Below, in pieces: positions 46,782-55,367 of a stretch of 64,000 nucleotides of DNA (the stretch's first letter is position 1; the number at the start of each line of letters is the position of its first letter). The stretch is from Vibrio renipiscarius (GTDB lineage Bacteria; Pseudomonadota; Gammaproteobacteria; Enterobacterales; Vibrionaceae). A program made the position numbers and the translations under genes. Under the pieces are notes generated by a model that was not told the origin of the DNA, did no database searches, and was given only the letters and a program-made list of their open reading frames with translations. The stretch covers positions 62,001 to 126,000 of the forward strand of contig NZ_JTKH01000003.1 in the NCBI RefSeq assembly GCF_000827885.1, given 5' to 3'.

Positions 46782-46918
46782 TATCCCCAAACAACTTAAA
46801 GATGCGGGTAGCCGACAAGCAAACAAAACCTCTGAGCATACCGAAGCGTTGAGGCGCGATAGAATGAAGCATGAAGGTGCCGATCAACATTGCGACGACG
46901 GCAAGTCGGACTCGGCCA
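46782..46918 (+). repeat. ERIC-like intergenic repeat, copy 5 (degenerate)
   Basis: TATCCCCAAACAACTTAAAG opens it; GACAAGCAAACAAAACCTCTG and GTGCCGATCAACATTGCGACG match the core of the other copies. The right end (GGCAAGTCGGACTCGG) has lost the TATA terminus. The rest of the 671-base gap 46482-47152 shows no gene. Confidence 0.75.
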
Positions 46919-47152
46919 TTTGATATTGTTGGTAGTACACGCGAGTTTAATCACCCGATGTCAGGCGGTTTGAATGGTCAAATTGCAATGCAAAAGAAGA
47001 AACGCCACACGCTCTCTCTAGGTTGCTGTTTTATCGAGAATAAAAGTTGGCCCGTTTTATGATTGTTTTACTCTGTACGCAACCCTTTGATCGCTAATCT
47101 CATCCATTGACATGGAGAGAAGCGACGAAGCAATAATGACGTGGAGGAACAA

Positions 47153-47239
47153 ATGTTAGCGAACCAAAGCCGCAGACCGGCAAAACCCGCGCCTCAAAAA
47201 AACAATAAAAAACGCACGGTGCCACTTTCACTGACTTAG
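47153..47239 (+). CDS. Probable 28-residue basic small protein
   Basis: A near-consensus ribosome-binding site, GGAGGAACAA, precedes an ATG that opens 28 codons beginning MLANQSRRPAKPAPQKNNKK. The peptide is strongly basic (seven Lys/Arg, no acidic residue), with no membrane span, and could bind nucleic acid or ribosomes. A Rho-independent terminator follows 23 bases after the stop, so the transcript has all parts of a gene. I know no family for it. Confidence 0.6.
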   Translation: MLANQSRRPAKPAPQKNNKKRTVPLSLT

Positions 47240-47262
47240 TGAGTTTAAAATACAATCACAAA

Positions 47263-47286
47263 ACCAGCCGAAAGGTTGGTTTTTTT
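47263..47286 (+). terminator. Terminator after the small-protein gene
   Basis: ACCAGCC, GAAA tetraloop, GGTTGGT (one G-T pair), then seven T. Confidence 0.88.
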
Positions 47287-47353
47287 ATACTTCATCATAG
47301 ACTTATCCATGCGGATCATCGATGCTTAGGAAAAAATCAAATGGAATAAACGC

Positions 47354-48034
47354 ATGAGTAAAGAACAAGTCGTCATCATTGCCGGCGCAACCGGGCTGAT
47401 AGGTACGGAATTATTAAAACTCATGCTCGCAGAGCGCGCGATTGACCACATCTACGCGCTGACTCGCAAAGGATTGGCGTTTACTCATCCGAAATTAGAA
47501 GAAATACGCGATTCTGAATTACGTATTCTCGATTGGGACGAGACCCTTCCAACGCCTGAAAAAGGCTATATCTGCCTTGGAACAACACGAAAACAAGCCG
47601 GTTCTAAATCCGCGCTCGAAGCGGTGGATTACCATCTTGTTTGTGATGTAGCGAAAAACATGGCTTTGCTTGGCGTGAAGCACCTCACCGTCGTTTCAAG
47701 TTATGGCGCGAATCCTCGCTCCTCTTCTCACTATCTGCGTTGCAAAGGCAAAATGGAATTAGCGTTGGAAAACCTTGGGTTTGAGCATGTCACCTTTGTT
47801 CAGCCAGGGCCTTTAGTCGGATTGCGCGATACCCCGAGAAGCGACGAAACCATCTTACAAGGCCTACTTAAAATCCTTCGTCCTATTATGATTGGTCGCT
47901 TAGCGCGCTTTATTCCTATCAAAGCGGAATTAGTCGCCAGAGCCATGTTGTATGCCTCGTTCGCCTCTAACCCACGTCCTATCGAAGTTTTTGATAGTGT
48001 CGCGATGCGTGAGCTGCTCAATAAATACAAATAA
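47354..48034 (+). CDS. NAD(P)-binding atypical short-chain dehydrogenase/epimerase-like protein
   Basis: The 226-residue Rossmann-fold protein has the dinucleotide motif IIAGATGLIGTELL (8-21), CLGTTRKQAGS and VVSSYGANPRSSSHYLRCKG (about 115-134), where Tyr/Lys positions fit extended or atypical SDR proteins of the HTATIP2/YbjT type. The redox substrate is unknown. Only a weak ribosome-binding site (TGGAA) is seen. Confidence 0.82.
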   Translation: MSKEQVVIIAGATGLIGTELLKLMLAERAIDHIYALTRKGLAFTHPKLEEIRDSELRILDWDETLPTPEKGYICLGTTRKQAGSKSALEAVDYHLVCDVAKNMALLGVKHLTVVSSYGANPRSSSHYLRCKGKMELALENLGFEHVTFVQPGPLVGLRDTPRSDETILQGLLKILRPIMIGRLARFIPIKAELVARAMLYASFASNPRPIEVFDSVAMRELLNKYK

Positions 48035-48229
48035 TTTCGTGGAATCCAAGTGATTCTGCTTAATTTATCGGCACGCATACCTTTTAATAACAAAACCTTA
48101 TAATTCATACGTTTTTGTCATTTCATTCTTACCCACTAAATCATTACCTTGTGACGCCTGTCTCCATTTCTGGTCGATACTGAAAAGCGGTATCCGGCGC
48201 CAGATCTAAATCCAATAAGGTATATCAAC

Positions 48230-49609
48230 ATGTCAGTTGCGGTTCTCGCATCGCTTGCGATTTTTATTGGCTTGCTTTTTGTTCTCTATTCCCAACAGCA
48301 AAAGCAGCATACCCTTTCTCGCTTAGTCCTTTTAGGTCTGGTTATGGGCAGCTGTTTTGGCTTAGCAACGCAATTAGTGTTTGGCGAAGGTAGCCAAGAA
48401 ATCGGCCAAATCCTTGAGTGGGTAAACATCGCCGGACAAGGTTACGTGAGCCTGCTTAAAATGGTGATTATGCCACTTGTTCTCGTCTCAATGATTGCTG
48501 CGGTAGTCAAGCTAGAAAAAGGCGGTTCACTGGGCAAGATTTCCGGCGTCACCATCAGTATTTTGCTTTCCACAACCGCACTGTCGGCATTAGTCGGCAT
48601 CTCAGTGGCTTATGGTTTTGGCCTTTCGGCTGAAGGATTAATCGAAGGAGCGCGTGAAACCGCTCGTATTTCGATTCTTGAAAATAGCGCGACGAACGTC
48701 AGTGACTTATCCATCCCGCAAATGCTGTTGAGCTTTATTCCAACCAACCCGTTTGCTGACCTGACTGGCGCCCGATCAACGTCCATTATTGCGGTGGTGA
48801 TCTTTGGGGTACTCACTGGCATTGCTGCCCGTAAAGTGATGAGCGAAAAGCAAGAACTTGAAGCGCCTATTCGCACCTTTGTGGAAGCGATTCAATCCAT
48901 TGTGATGCGTTTAGTGAAGATGATTATGGCGCTGACACCGTATGGCATTGCGGCGCTCATGGCGAAAGTTGTTGCCACCTCAAATGCGGCAGATATCGTT
49001 AAACTACTCGGCTTTATTGTGGCGTCTTATGTCGCGATCTTCATTATGTTTGTCGTTCACGGACTGCTGGTTTCTTTGGTTGGCGTGAGCGCTAAAGAGT
49101 ACTTTAAGAAGATTTGGCCAGTCTTAACCTTTGCTTTTACGTCTCGTAGCTCGGCGGCAACGATTCCACTCAATGTGGAAGCACAAATTACTAAGCTTAA
49201 TGTGTCACCAGCCATTGCTAATTTGTCGGCTTCGTTTGGTGCGACTATCGGCCAAAACGGCTGTGCCGGTATCTACCCTGCCATGCTTGCGGTTATGGTT
49301 GCGCCAACAGTCGGCATCGACCCAACTGAGATAAACTTTATCTTGTCGTTGATTGGTATCATTACCATTAGTTCATTTGGCATTGCAGGTGTTGGTGGTG
49401 GTGCAACCTTTGCTGCGCTTATCGTGCTACCGGCCATGGGATTGCCCGTGACGATCGCTGCGCTACTGATTTCCATTGAACCCTTAATCGATATGGCGCG
49501 CACGGCGCTGAACGTGTCAGGCTCAATGGCCGCAGGTACGATCACCAGTCGCCTCTTAGACAACCGTGCCGAACATGCGAATGACGAGCAAGCCGTCACG
49601 ACAAAATAA
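48230..49609 (+). CDS. tcyP: L-cystine symporter, DAACS family
   Basis: The 459-residue sodium:dicarboxylate-symporter-fold protein has the family blocks VSLLKMVIMPLVLVSMIAAV, FTSRSSAATIPLNV (first hairpin tip, about 303-316), NGCAGIYPAMLAVMVAP and SIEPLIDMARTALNVSGS. The opening hydrophobic region and the SRSSAATIP tip match TcyP/YdjN cystine carriers rather than glutamate or C4-dicarboxylate carriers. AAGGTATATC precedes the ATG. It has a strong terminator. Confidence 0.9.
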   Translation: MSVAVLASLAIFIGLLFVLYSQQQKQHTLSRLVLLGLVMGSCFGLATQLVFGEGSQEIGQILEWVNIAGQGYVSLLKMVIMPLVLVSMIAAVVKLEKGGSLGKISGVTISILLSTTALSALVGISVAYGFGLSAEGLIEGARETARISILENSATNVSDLSIPQMLLSFIPTNPFADLTGARSTSIIAVVIFGVLTGIAARKVMSEKQELEAPIRTFVEAIQSIVMRLVKMIMALTPYGIAALMAKVVATSNAADIVKLLGFIVASYVAIFIMFVVHGLLVSLVGVSAKEYFKKIWPVLTFAFTSRSSAATIPLNVEAQITKLNVSPAIANLSASFGATIGQNGCAGIYPAMLAVMVAPTVGIDPTEINFILSLIGIITISSFGIAGVGGGATFAALIVLPAMGLPVTIAALLISIEPLIDMARTALNVSGSMAAGTITSRLLDNRAEHANDEQAVTTK

Positions 49610-49631
49610 AACATTAATCGCACACTGGATG

Positions 49632-49662
49632 AAGAGGTTGTCGAAAGCGACAACCTCTTTTT
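49632..49662 (+). terminator. tcyP terminator
   Basis: AAGAGGTTGTCG, loop AAAG, CGACAACCTCTT, then TTT. The remaining gap to 50043 (about 380 bases) shows no gene; short CCGTAAATC direct repeats occur near 49692-49712. Confidence 0.92.
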
Positions 49663-49998
49663 GCTTCACGTCATTATGCGTCACTCGTTGTCCGTAAATC
49701 GTTGCCCGTAAATCACTTCTTATAAAATCCAATCAACCTAGAGCGCGTCACCGCAATGCCCTCTCTACTATAATTTTTCGCCGACTTAGTCATTGTGGAT
49801 CTCGTCATCGTTCTCATCAGTCGTTCACTAGCGTCTCGACACCCACCAACTCACTCACTAATTCAATCACCAACACTCGCTCACTCGCCAGAAAAGCGTT
49901 GATCATGTGATATTGACTCTCACGAAATCCAGTTCGATTTAAATGCCCGTTTGATCCTTTTTCCGCTCGAAGATCAATATTCGCTTTATTAATATCGT

Positions 49999-50013
49999 AC
50001 TGTACGGTACAGT
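49999..50013. promoter_or_regulatory. Operator before the EmrAB-like pump
   Basis: ACTGTACGGTACAGT is a perfect ACTGT-N5-ACAGT palindrome, 30 bases before the adaptor ATG. The same pattern lies before the TetR gene at 53304, so both are probable binding sites of that regulator. Confidence 0.8.
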
Positions 50014-50043
50014 TTGATAAAAGAAACGCATCGAGACAAGTAA

Positions 50044-51057
50044 ATGAAAAAGAAACTGACCATCGCGACCCTAATCGTAACCTCTTTTGTCGTTGCAGGG
50101 CTGTCGCTCTACCATCCAAACCAAGTCACTACCGATAATGCCTATGTGCACTCCGATGTCACAGCCGTCTCACCTCAAGTTGCGGGGCAAGTGAGTTCGA
50201 TCTTTGTCAAAGACAATCAATGGGTAAAAAAAGGCGATCGTTTATTTTCTATTGATGATCAGGACTTTATCGCCAATCAAGCTATTGCGGCTGCGGCACT
50301 CGATGTGAGTAATGCCGCGCTGAGCGCCAACCAAACAAAAACTGACATGCAATCCGTCAAAATTGCGCAAGCTAAACAATTGATTCGCCGTGCCCAAGCT
50401 GGCGCAGACCATCAATCAGCGGAATTAAAACGCCTAACTCGCCTAGTCGAAAAACAGTCGATCAGTAAAAACCAGTATGAAGCTCAGCGCACCCGTTCAA
50501 TCGAAGCGAGCAGCGAACTTGAAAACGCGAAACTCACTCTCGCGGTAGAGAATAAACAATACGCGGCATTGCTGACGGATAAGCAACAGTTGATTGCGCA
50601 AAAAAAACAAGCCGAGGCCGCATTGCAGCTCGCCAACATTGCCTTAAAACGCACCGTGGTCACCGCCCCTGTTGACGGTTTTATTGCGGATAGACAAGTT
50701 CAAGTAGGCAAACTTGTGCAACCGGGAATGGGATTGATCGTGATGGTACCTGACTACATTTGGGTCGAAGCCAACTTTAAAGAAACACAACTAGAGAAGG
50801 TTTCAAAAGGTCAATCGGTAGAAGTCGTATTAGACATGTTCCCTGATACTCCGCTGCAAGGCACAGTCAGTTCCATTACACCGGCAACCGGGGCGCAATT
50901 TAGTTTGTTACCACCACAAAACGCGACGGGTAATTTCGTTAAAGTGGTACAACGCATCCCAGTGCGGATTGAATTGCAGGTGCCTAGTACCCTAAAACAG
51001 AAAATTTACCCTGGCCTCTCTGCTGAAGTGACCATCAATACAACACATCAAGGTTAA
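50044..51057 (+). CDS. EmrA/HlyD-family adaptor of an MFS efflux pump
   Basis: The 337-residue membrane-fusion protein has a single N-terminal anchor (about 6-22), DNAYVHSDVTAVSPQVAGQV for the first lipoyl half, a coiled-coil hairpin (about 85-205), and TVVTAPVDGFIADRQVQVGK plus WVEANFKETQL typical of EmrA. It would connect the MFS partner, four bases downstream, to an outer-membrane TolC. It is probably induced when the TetR-type repressor releases the operator upstream. Confidence 0.92.
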   Translation: MKKKLTIATLIVTSFVVAGLSLYHPNQVTTDNAYVHSDVTAVSPQVAGQVSSIFVKDNQWVKKGDRLFSIDDQDFIANQAIAAAALDVSNAALSANQTKTDMQSVKIAQAKQLIRRAQAGADHQSAELKRLTRLVEKQSISKNQYEAQRTRSIEASSELENAKLTLAVENKQYAALLTDKQQLIAQKKQAEAALQLANIALKRTVVTAPVDGFIADRQVQVGKLVQPGMGLIVMVPDYIWVEANFKETQLEKVSKGQSVEVVLDMFPDTPLQGTVSSITPATGAQFSLLPPQNATGNFVKVVQRIPVRIELQVPSTLKQKIYPGLSAEVTINTTHQG

Positions 51058-51061
51058 TGGC

Positions 51062-52624
51062 ATGAACGCACGTAAGCCTTTTCCAATAGTGGCACTGTGT
51101 TTATTAGCGGTGTTCTCATTGACGGCCTTTGGATTGTACTCTGCCATGTTCAACGAACTTGGCTATGAAATGGCGGCGCGGGCTGGTCTTTCGATGGATG
51201 AATTAGATCGCGTCAAAACCGGATTCACGATCAGCCAAGTTTGGGGATTTATCCTCATACCGCTCACCCTTCGCAGAGTCGGTACCGATTCAATCTTGAT
51301 GGCCGCACTCGGTTTCGGTTTGTGCTCGAGTATTGCTTTGGCGATAGGCGTCGAGAACTACGCGTTATTCGCTGCAATATGGCTACTGAATGGTTTGGTT
51401 GTCAGCACATTACTTGTGGTGATCAACTTATATTTACTCGATAAGCTGGCCAATAAATGGCTGCCAGCCGTCATCTCCGGTACTTTAATTTTCTCAACCT
51501 TACTTCCAATGGGCGCTTATCCATGGCTTATGGCACAGGTATTAGAGTCATTCGATTTGAGCGCATTTTATGTCGCGTTGGCGTGGCTGTTCTTTTGTTC
51601 TTTAACGATCGGTTTGGCTTTTCCGCTCGGCCGTATTTCGATTAAGCCGCAGGAAAAGTCTTCGCTGTGGTTTTATAGCGCGATGCTGATCACCAGCGCA
51701 TTGGTGATCTATTTACTGATGCGTGGGAGTTATTATAACTGGCTAGATTCAGACTTTTTTGTGAATTTAACCCTCATCGCAGCTAGCTTAACGCTTCTCA
51801 CGGTCTTTCTTTTGATGAAATTGACTCGTCAACCAACCGCGTCAATGCAACTGCATCGTCAATTGAAAGCCAATGTGTTTATGTACAATGCTTTCTTAGC
51901 CGGCTTTGCCGTGATAGCCAGCACCGCATTATTTAATAGCGCTTTGAAAATGGTGCTGCAATACAATGCACTAAATAGCGGCTTTGCTCAGTTGCCCGCC
52001 TTTTATGGCATGTTGATCGGGATGGCATTAAGCGTAGCCGTCTATTATTTTCGCCGCCCGCTTAGTGATGCAATTGTGCCAATTGGCGTGTTGATGATAC
52101 TCATCTCGGTGTATCTTTTTAGTCAATTACCAAGCAATGTGGGGCCGGGGTCGTTACTGATTCCGATGCTTTTACGTGGCTTTGGCGTTGGTTTACTCAA
52201 CGTTTCGGTAACGATCGCCGTTTTACTCTATTTTCATCGTGATGAACGTATTGAAGGGATCAGTAACTTCTATTTATTTCGAACATTAGGCGGTTTGGTT
52301 GGAGGGGCATATTTCTCGCGGGTTATGCAGACTCATAGCGCGCAAGCTTCCGGAGAGGTGGGGACGACTCTAAATGGTGCGAGTACCAACTTTGCTCACT
52401 ATGAACAGCTATTGAATCAGGTTTTACTCACACAAGGCCACCTACCTAACTCGTCACTTGGTATGAGCCAAATCAGCAGCGTCGTTAAACTGCAAGCAAC
52501 GACTCTCGGCCTTAGTAATGCTTTGTTGGTGTTTATTCTCTCTATATTCGCCTTGGCCCCAGTATTAATTATTGGTAAAAAACTGGTTGCGAAACAGGCT
52601 ATCGATGCCCAGCGTCCGAGATAA
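51062..52624 (+). CDS. MFS transporter partner of the EmrA-like adaptor
   Basis: The 520-residue inner-membrane protein has about fourteen hydrophobic spans, as in DHA2/EmrB-type drug exporters, but it lacks the clear signature loops of well-known EmrB proteins, so it is a diverged member. Notable segments are GLVVSTLLVVINLYLLDKL and LLIPMLLRGFGVGLLNVSVT (motif-C-like, about 360-379). It probably exports a toxic compound with the adaptor. The stop codon lies at the start of a heptamer array. Confidence 0.85.
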   Translation: MNARKPFPIVALCLLAVFSLTAFGLYSAMFNELGYEMAARAGLSMDELDRVKTGFTISQVWGFILIPLTLRRVGTDSILMAALGFGLCSSIALAIGVENYALFAAIWLLNGLVVSTLLVVINLYLLDKLANKWLPAVISGTLIFSTLLPMGAYPWLMAQVLESFDLSAFYVALAWLFFCSLTIGLAFPLGRISIKPQEKSSLWFYSAMLITSALVIYLLMRGSYYNWLDSDFFVNLTLIAASLTLLTVFLLMKLTRQPTASMQLHRQLKANVFMYNAFLAGFAVIASTALFNSALKMVLQYNALNSGFAQLPAFYGMLIGMALSVAVYYFRRPLSDAIVPIGVLMILISVYLFSQLPSNVGPGSLLIPMLLRGFGVGLLNVSVTIAVLLYFHRDERIEGISNFYLFRTLGGLVGGAYFSRVMQTHSAQASGEVGTTLNGASTNFAHYEQLLNQVLLTQGHLPNSSLGMSQISSVVKLQATTLGLSNALLVFILSIFALAPVLIIGKKLVAKQAIDAQRPR

Positions 52625-52653
52625 GAGATAAGAGATAAGAGATAAGAGATAAG
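52619..52653. repeat. Heptamer tandem array across the pump stop codon
   Basis: AGATAAG is repeated five times without change. The TAA stop of the MFS gene is in the first unit, so each unit carries a TAA. Confidence 0.88.
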
Positions 52654-52674
52654 GGATCACATCAATGATCCCTT
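52651..52674. terminator. Convergent terminator between pump and TetR genes
   Basis: AAGGGATCA, a 6-base loop, TGATCCCTT. Confidence 0.75.
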
Positions 52675-52680
52675 CTGCGT

Positions 52681-53283
52681 TTACTTCTGATATAAGGTCA
52701 GAAAAGCAGCCACGGCTTTTTGTGTATGGACGATACGTTGTGTTTGATCGGGTAATTCAATCCCCAGCAACGCCATATTTTGAAAGTCGGCCTTCACTAG
52801 CGCGAGTAATTGGCTGCAAGCGAGTTTTGCATCATCGATATCTAACTGCGCTGAAACGTCTGCCGTTTGCAGAAAATCAATCATATACTGATGGATTCGT
52901 AACGGACCGGTTTGCCAAAACTGCCATGCAACCGAATCGTGCTTATTAAAATCGGAGGCAATAATTCGATATAGGCCCAGCATCGGGTTAGAACAAATAC
53001 CCGTAAGGTACTGTAATGCAAACTGCTCTAACGTACTTTGCAGAGATTGCTGATGGGATTCCGATAACCTAAATACTGACTCTAAACTGGTTTTCGTGTT
53101 GTAGCCGAGCACCGCTACAAATAAGCCTTCTTTATTGCTGAAGTAACGATATAACGTCTGTTTTGACCCACCACAAACGGCCACAATTTGATCCAAAGAC
53201 GTCTCTTTATATCCCTGTTCTATAAATAGCGCTGTCGCAACTTCAATGATTCGGGTTCTTTTTTTCTCGGTGGAGGCTCGCAT
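52681..53283 (-). CDS. TetR-family repressor
   Basis: The 200-residue protein has the TetR DNA-binding domain (RTRIIEVATALFIEQGYKET and GSKQTLYRYFSNKEGLF) and a ligand-binding C-terminal domain with KADFQNMALLGIE. It is convergent with the EmrAB-like pump. A palindrome of the same type lies before its own gene and before the pump operon, which supports autoregulation and pump control. The inducer is unknown. Confidence 0.93.
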   Translation of the reverse strand: MRASTEKKRTRIIEVATALFIEQGYKETSLDQIVAVCGGSKQTLYRYFSNKEGLFVAVLGYNTKTSLESVFRLSESHQQSLQSTLEQFALQYLTGICSNPMLGLYRIIASDFNKHDSVAWQFWQTGPLRIHQYMIDFLQTADVSAQLDIDDAKLACSQLLALVKADFQNMALLGIELPDQTQRIVHTQKAVAAFLTLYQK

Positions 53284-53303
53284 GACAAAATCCGCTCTAC
53301 AAT

Positions 53304-53318
53304 ACTGTTCAGTACAGT
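53304..53318. promoter_or_regulatory. Operator before the TetR gene
   Basis: ACTGTTCAGTACAGT has the same ACTGT-N5-ACAGT pattern as 49999-50013 and lies 21 bases before the tetR-type start. Confidence 0.78.
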
Positions 53319-53477
53319 ACCACTATTCTCAATATGAGCACACTCTTTCCCTTTATCAGGCAAGTATAAATGTGATGGTTTACCCAGCGCGGAAGAGTCT
53401 TATATTCACGCAACTAAGCGCCATAATATTGGTCTTTTATATGTATTTCGCATCGGCTGCAACACGCCAGTACACAT

Positions 53478-54554
53478 TCACTCTGATTCATAGTAGATAT
53501 CAAGTATCTCAATCAGTAAAATCCGCAGCTCCATGTCATTCAAATTACACGCAATCGCGATACTCAACGCGTCGTCTTCAAGATAAGCAAGCAGTGTCCT
53601 GAAACCTTCGAGCAAACCACCGTGCCCAACAAGTGTTCGGGAATGGAAATAGATCTCTTCTAAACCTTTACCGCGATAATCCATCTCCCCTTTCATATAT
53701 TTAAGTGACGCTTCAGAAACCAACTTACCTTGATATAGAGCATGATTAAAACGGTTGAGATCTTTCGGGGTCGATGTCATCCCACCGGCGCCCATTAACG
53801 TTGTTTTCGGCCATTCATCAGCTGTCACAATGCCTTGTTCATAGTGAATATACGATTGTGCGTAGCCTTCACACCCTTTCGCTCCCGAGCAATACTGAGT
53901 ATCACTTAAATCAAGTGGGTCGATAATCTGCTGGTATAGCGCGTGTTCGTACGTGTTGCCTGTGACCTGTTCAATAATCCCCGTCAGCAAAATGTAATTT
54001 GAATTGGAATAGCGAAAATCTCTCATCGCGTAAGGACGGGCCGGATAGCTGGCAATTAACTCAACCAATCCAGCCAGCGTATAGTCACTTTTGATATTGC
54101 TATAAAACGATTCCTGATCAAGAAAATTGACGATTCCGCTGTGATGAGAGAGTAAGTCATCCACAGTAATGTTTTCAGCATTAGGGACTTGAGGATAGAA
54201 CTGCGATAAAGGCGTGGATAGTTGCAGTTTTCCCTGCTCAATCAATTGAAAGATGAGTGTCGCGGTAAAGGTTTTGGTTATTGAGGCGATTTTATAACGT
54301 GTATTTGGGCTCGCGGGAATGTATTCATCTTGTGTGAAAAAATGCTCTTTTATATCAACGTAACCAGTTTGATGACGATACGTAACAGCGCCTTTCTCAG
54401 TAATTTCGATGCTGAGCATCACCTTACTCGCGTCATTCAGTGAGGAAAGGTAATCGTCTAACTTGCTTTTATTGAACTCTCTTGCTGCTGCGTCACCCGA
54501 TAGGATGACAAAAGACAACACCAAGACTGAAAGTATGCCGCTGACCCGTTGCAT
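53478..54554 (-). CDS. Class C beta-lactamase-like serine hydrolase, exported
   Basis: The 358-residue protein has a signal peptide (about 1-23, ending DAAA) and the penicillin-binding fold of family S12: the nucleophile motif SITK in KIASITKTFTA (about 90-100), YSN in FRYSNSNYILL and GHGG near 308 in place of KTG. Such proteins act as D-Ala-D-Ala peptidases, esterases or related hydrolases; a true AmpC-type antibiotic resistance role is not indicated. AAGGAGCTATC precedes the ATG. Divergent from the variant RidA gene. Confidence 0.88.
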   Translation of the reverse strand: MQRVSGILSVLVLSFVILSGDAAAREFNKSKLDDYLSSLNDASKVMLSIEITEKGAVTYRHQTGYVDIKEHFFTQDEYIPASPNTRYKIASITKTFTATLIFQLIEQGKLQLSTPLSQFYPQVPNAENITVDDLLSHHSGIVNFLDQESFYSNIKSDYTLAGLVELIASYPARPYAMRDFRYSNSNYILLTGIIEQVTGNTYEHALYQQIIDPLDLSDTQYCSGAKGCEGYAQSYIHYEQGIVTADEWPKTTLMGAGGMTSTPKDLNRFNHALYQGKLVSEASLKYMKGEMDYRGKGLEEIYFHSRTLVGHGGLLEGFRTLLAYLEDDALSIAIACNLNDMELRILLIEILDIYYESE

Positions 54555-54874
54555 GATAGCTCCTTGTAGAAACGACTTCGGCTATCATATTCGCAAACAC
54601 CCATGATTACGCTGCAACGCGCATATTTTGGATACAGATCAAGATGACTCTGCACGCTCCTGCGGAGTTTTTGCATAACTCTGGTATGAAAGTCGCTATT
54701 TTTCATCGCGTTATCATGACGGCTCTCAAATTTATTTAATCTCACCTATGACACAATCAAGCGCATATTTGGCTTTTGTTGCTTTTTTACATACGAAAAC
54801 AGGATGAAGCATTCGCCGTTTTCATCGCGCGTATTGAGCAACGTTAAGCAACTTTCTAAGGTAAGGAAAATACA
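54555..54874. promoter_or_regulatory. 320-base divergent gap
   Basis: It holds the promoters of the serine hydrolase and variant RidA genes. A CTCC/GGAG hairpin followed by TTTTTG is near 54658-54678; TAAGGAAAATACA at the right end is the RidA-like ribosome-binding site. No gene is seen. Confidence 0.4.
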
Positions 54875-55252
54875 GTGGTACAACGGATTAATTATGAAAG
54901 CTTGCCAGAAGTGCCTGGCCCTTATGTTCACGCAGCAAAGCACAATGACACGCTTTATGTCTCAGGCTTGACGGCATTTGGTACACCAGCACAAAGCGGA
55001 ACATTGTTAGAACAGAGCCAAGAGGTGTTAGCGCAGCTTAATACCATCTTGATGCACGAAAAACGATCTCGCAGTGATTTAATCAAGCTCACGATTTTTG
55101 TTCGAGACATCAGCAAACAACGCAGCGTACGCGATCTCCTTGCTGATTTTCATCAAGGCTATTTACCCGCTTGTTCATTGGTTGAAGTGTCACATTTATT
55201 TGATTCGGATCTTCTCATCGAAATTGAAGCGACGATTGCATTGCAATCTTAA
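54875..55252 (+). CDS. RidA/YjgF-family protein lacking the key arginine
   Basis: The 125-residue protein starts at a GTG with AAGGAAAA upstream and has the YjgF fold, with LYVSGLTAFG and the family C-terminus LLIEIEATIAL. The position of the substrate-binding arginine of active RidA (P-x-R-S-x-V-E-V) reads PACSLVEV, so Arg is Cys here. It is therefore in one of the Rid subgroups not expected to have normal 2-aminoacrylate deaminase activity. It stands alone with a strong terminator. Compare the canonical RidA at 6219-6617. Confidence 0.88.
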   Translation: MVQRINYESLPEVPGPYVHAAKHNDTLYVSGLTAFGTPAQSGTLLEQSQEVLAQLNTILMHEKRSRSDLIKLTIFVRDISKQRSVRDLLADFHQGYLPACSLVEVSHLFDSDLLIEIEATIALQS

Positions 55253-55258
55253 TCCATG

Positions 55259-55286
55259 ATAACCCCAACCAAGATGTTGGGGTTAT
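55259..55286 (+). terminator. Terminator after the variant RidA gene
   Basis: ATAACCCCAAC, loop CAAGAT, GTTGGGGTTAT. Confidence 0.85.
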
Positions 55287-55367
55287 TCGTTATTCTGCGT
55301 CCTGCGCTATCGACTCTCCCTCGCCTGAACGCGTCAAACTATCAATCGCCTATCAATCAATCGCCTA

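Noticed and set aside
46482..46870. Cobalamin riboswitch before the cob operon or btuC
   Set aside because: No B12-box-like conserved core was seen; the leader is mostly an ERIC-like element.
53478..54554. AmpC beta-lactamase
   Set aside because: SITK and YSN are present, but the third motif is GHGG and not KTG, and no ampR lies beside it.
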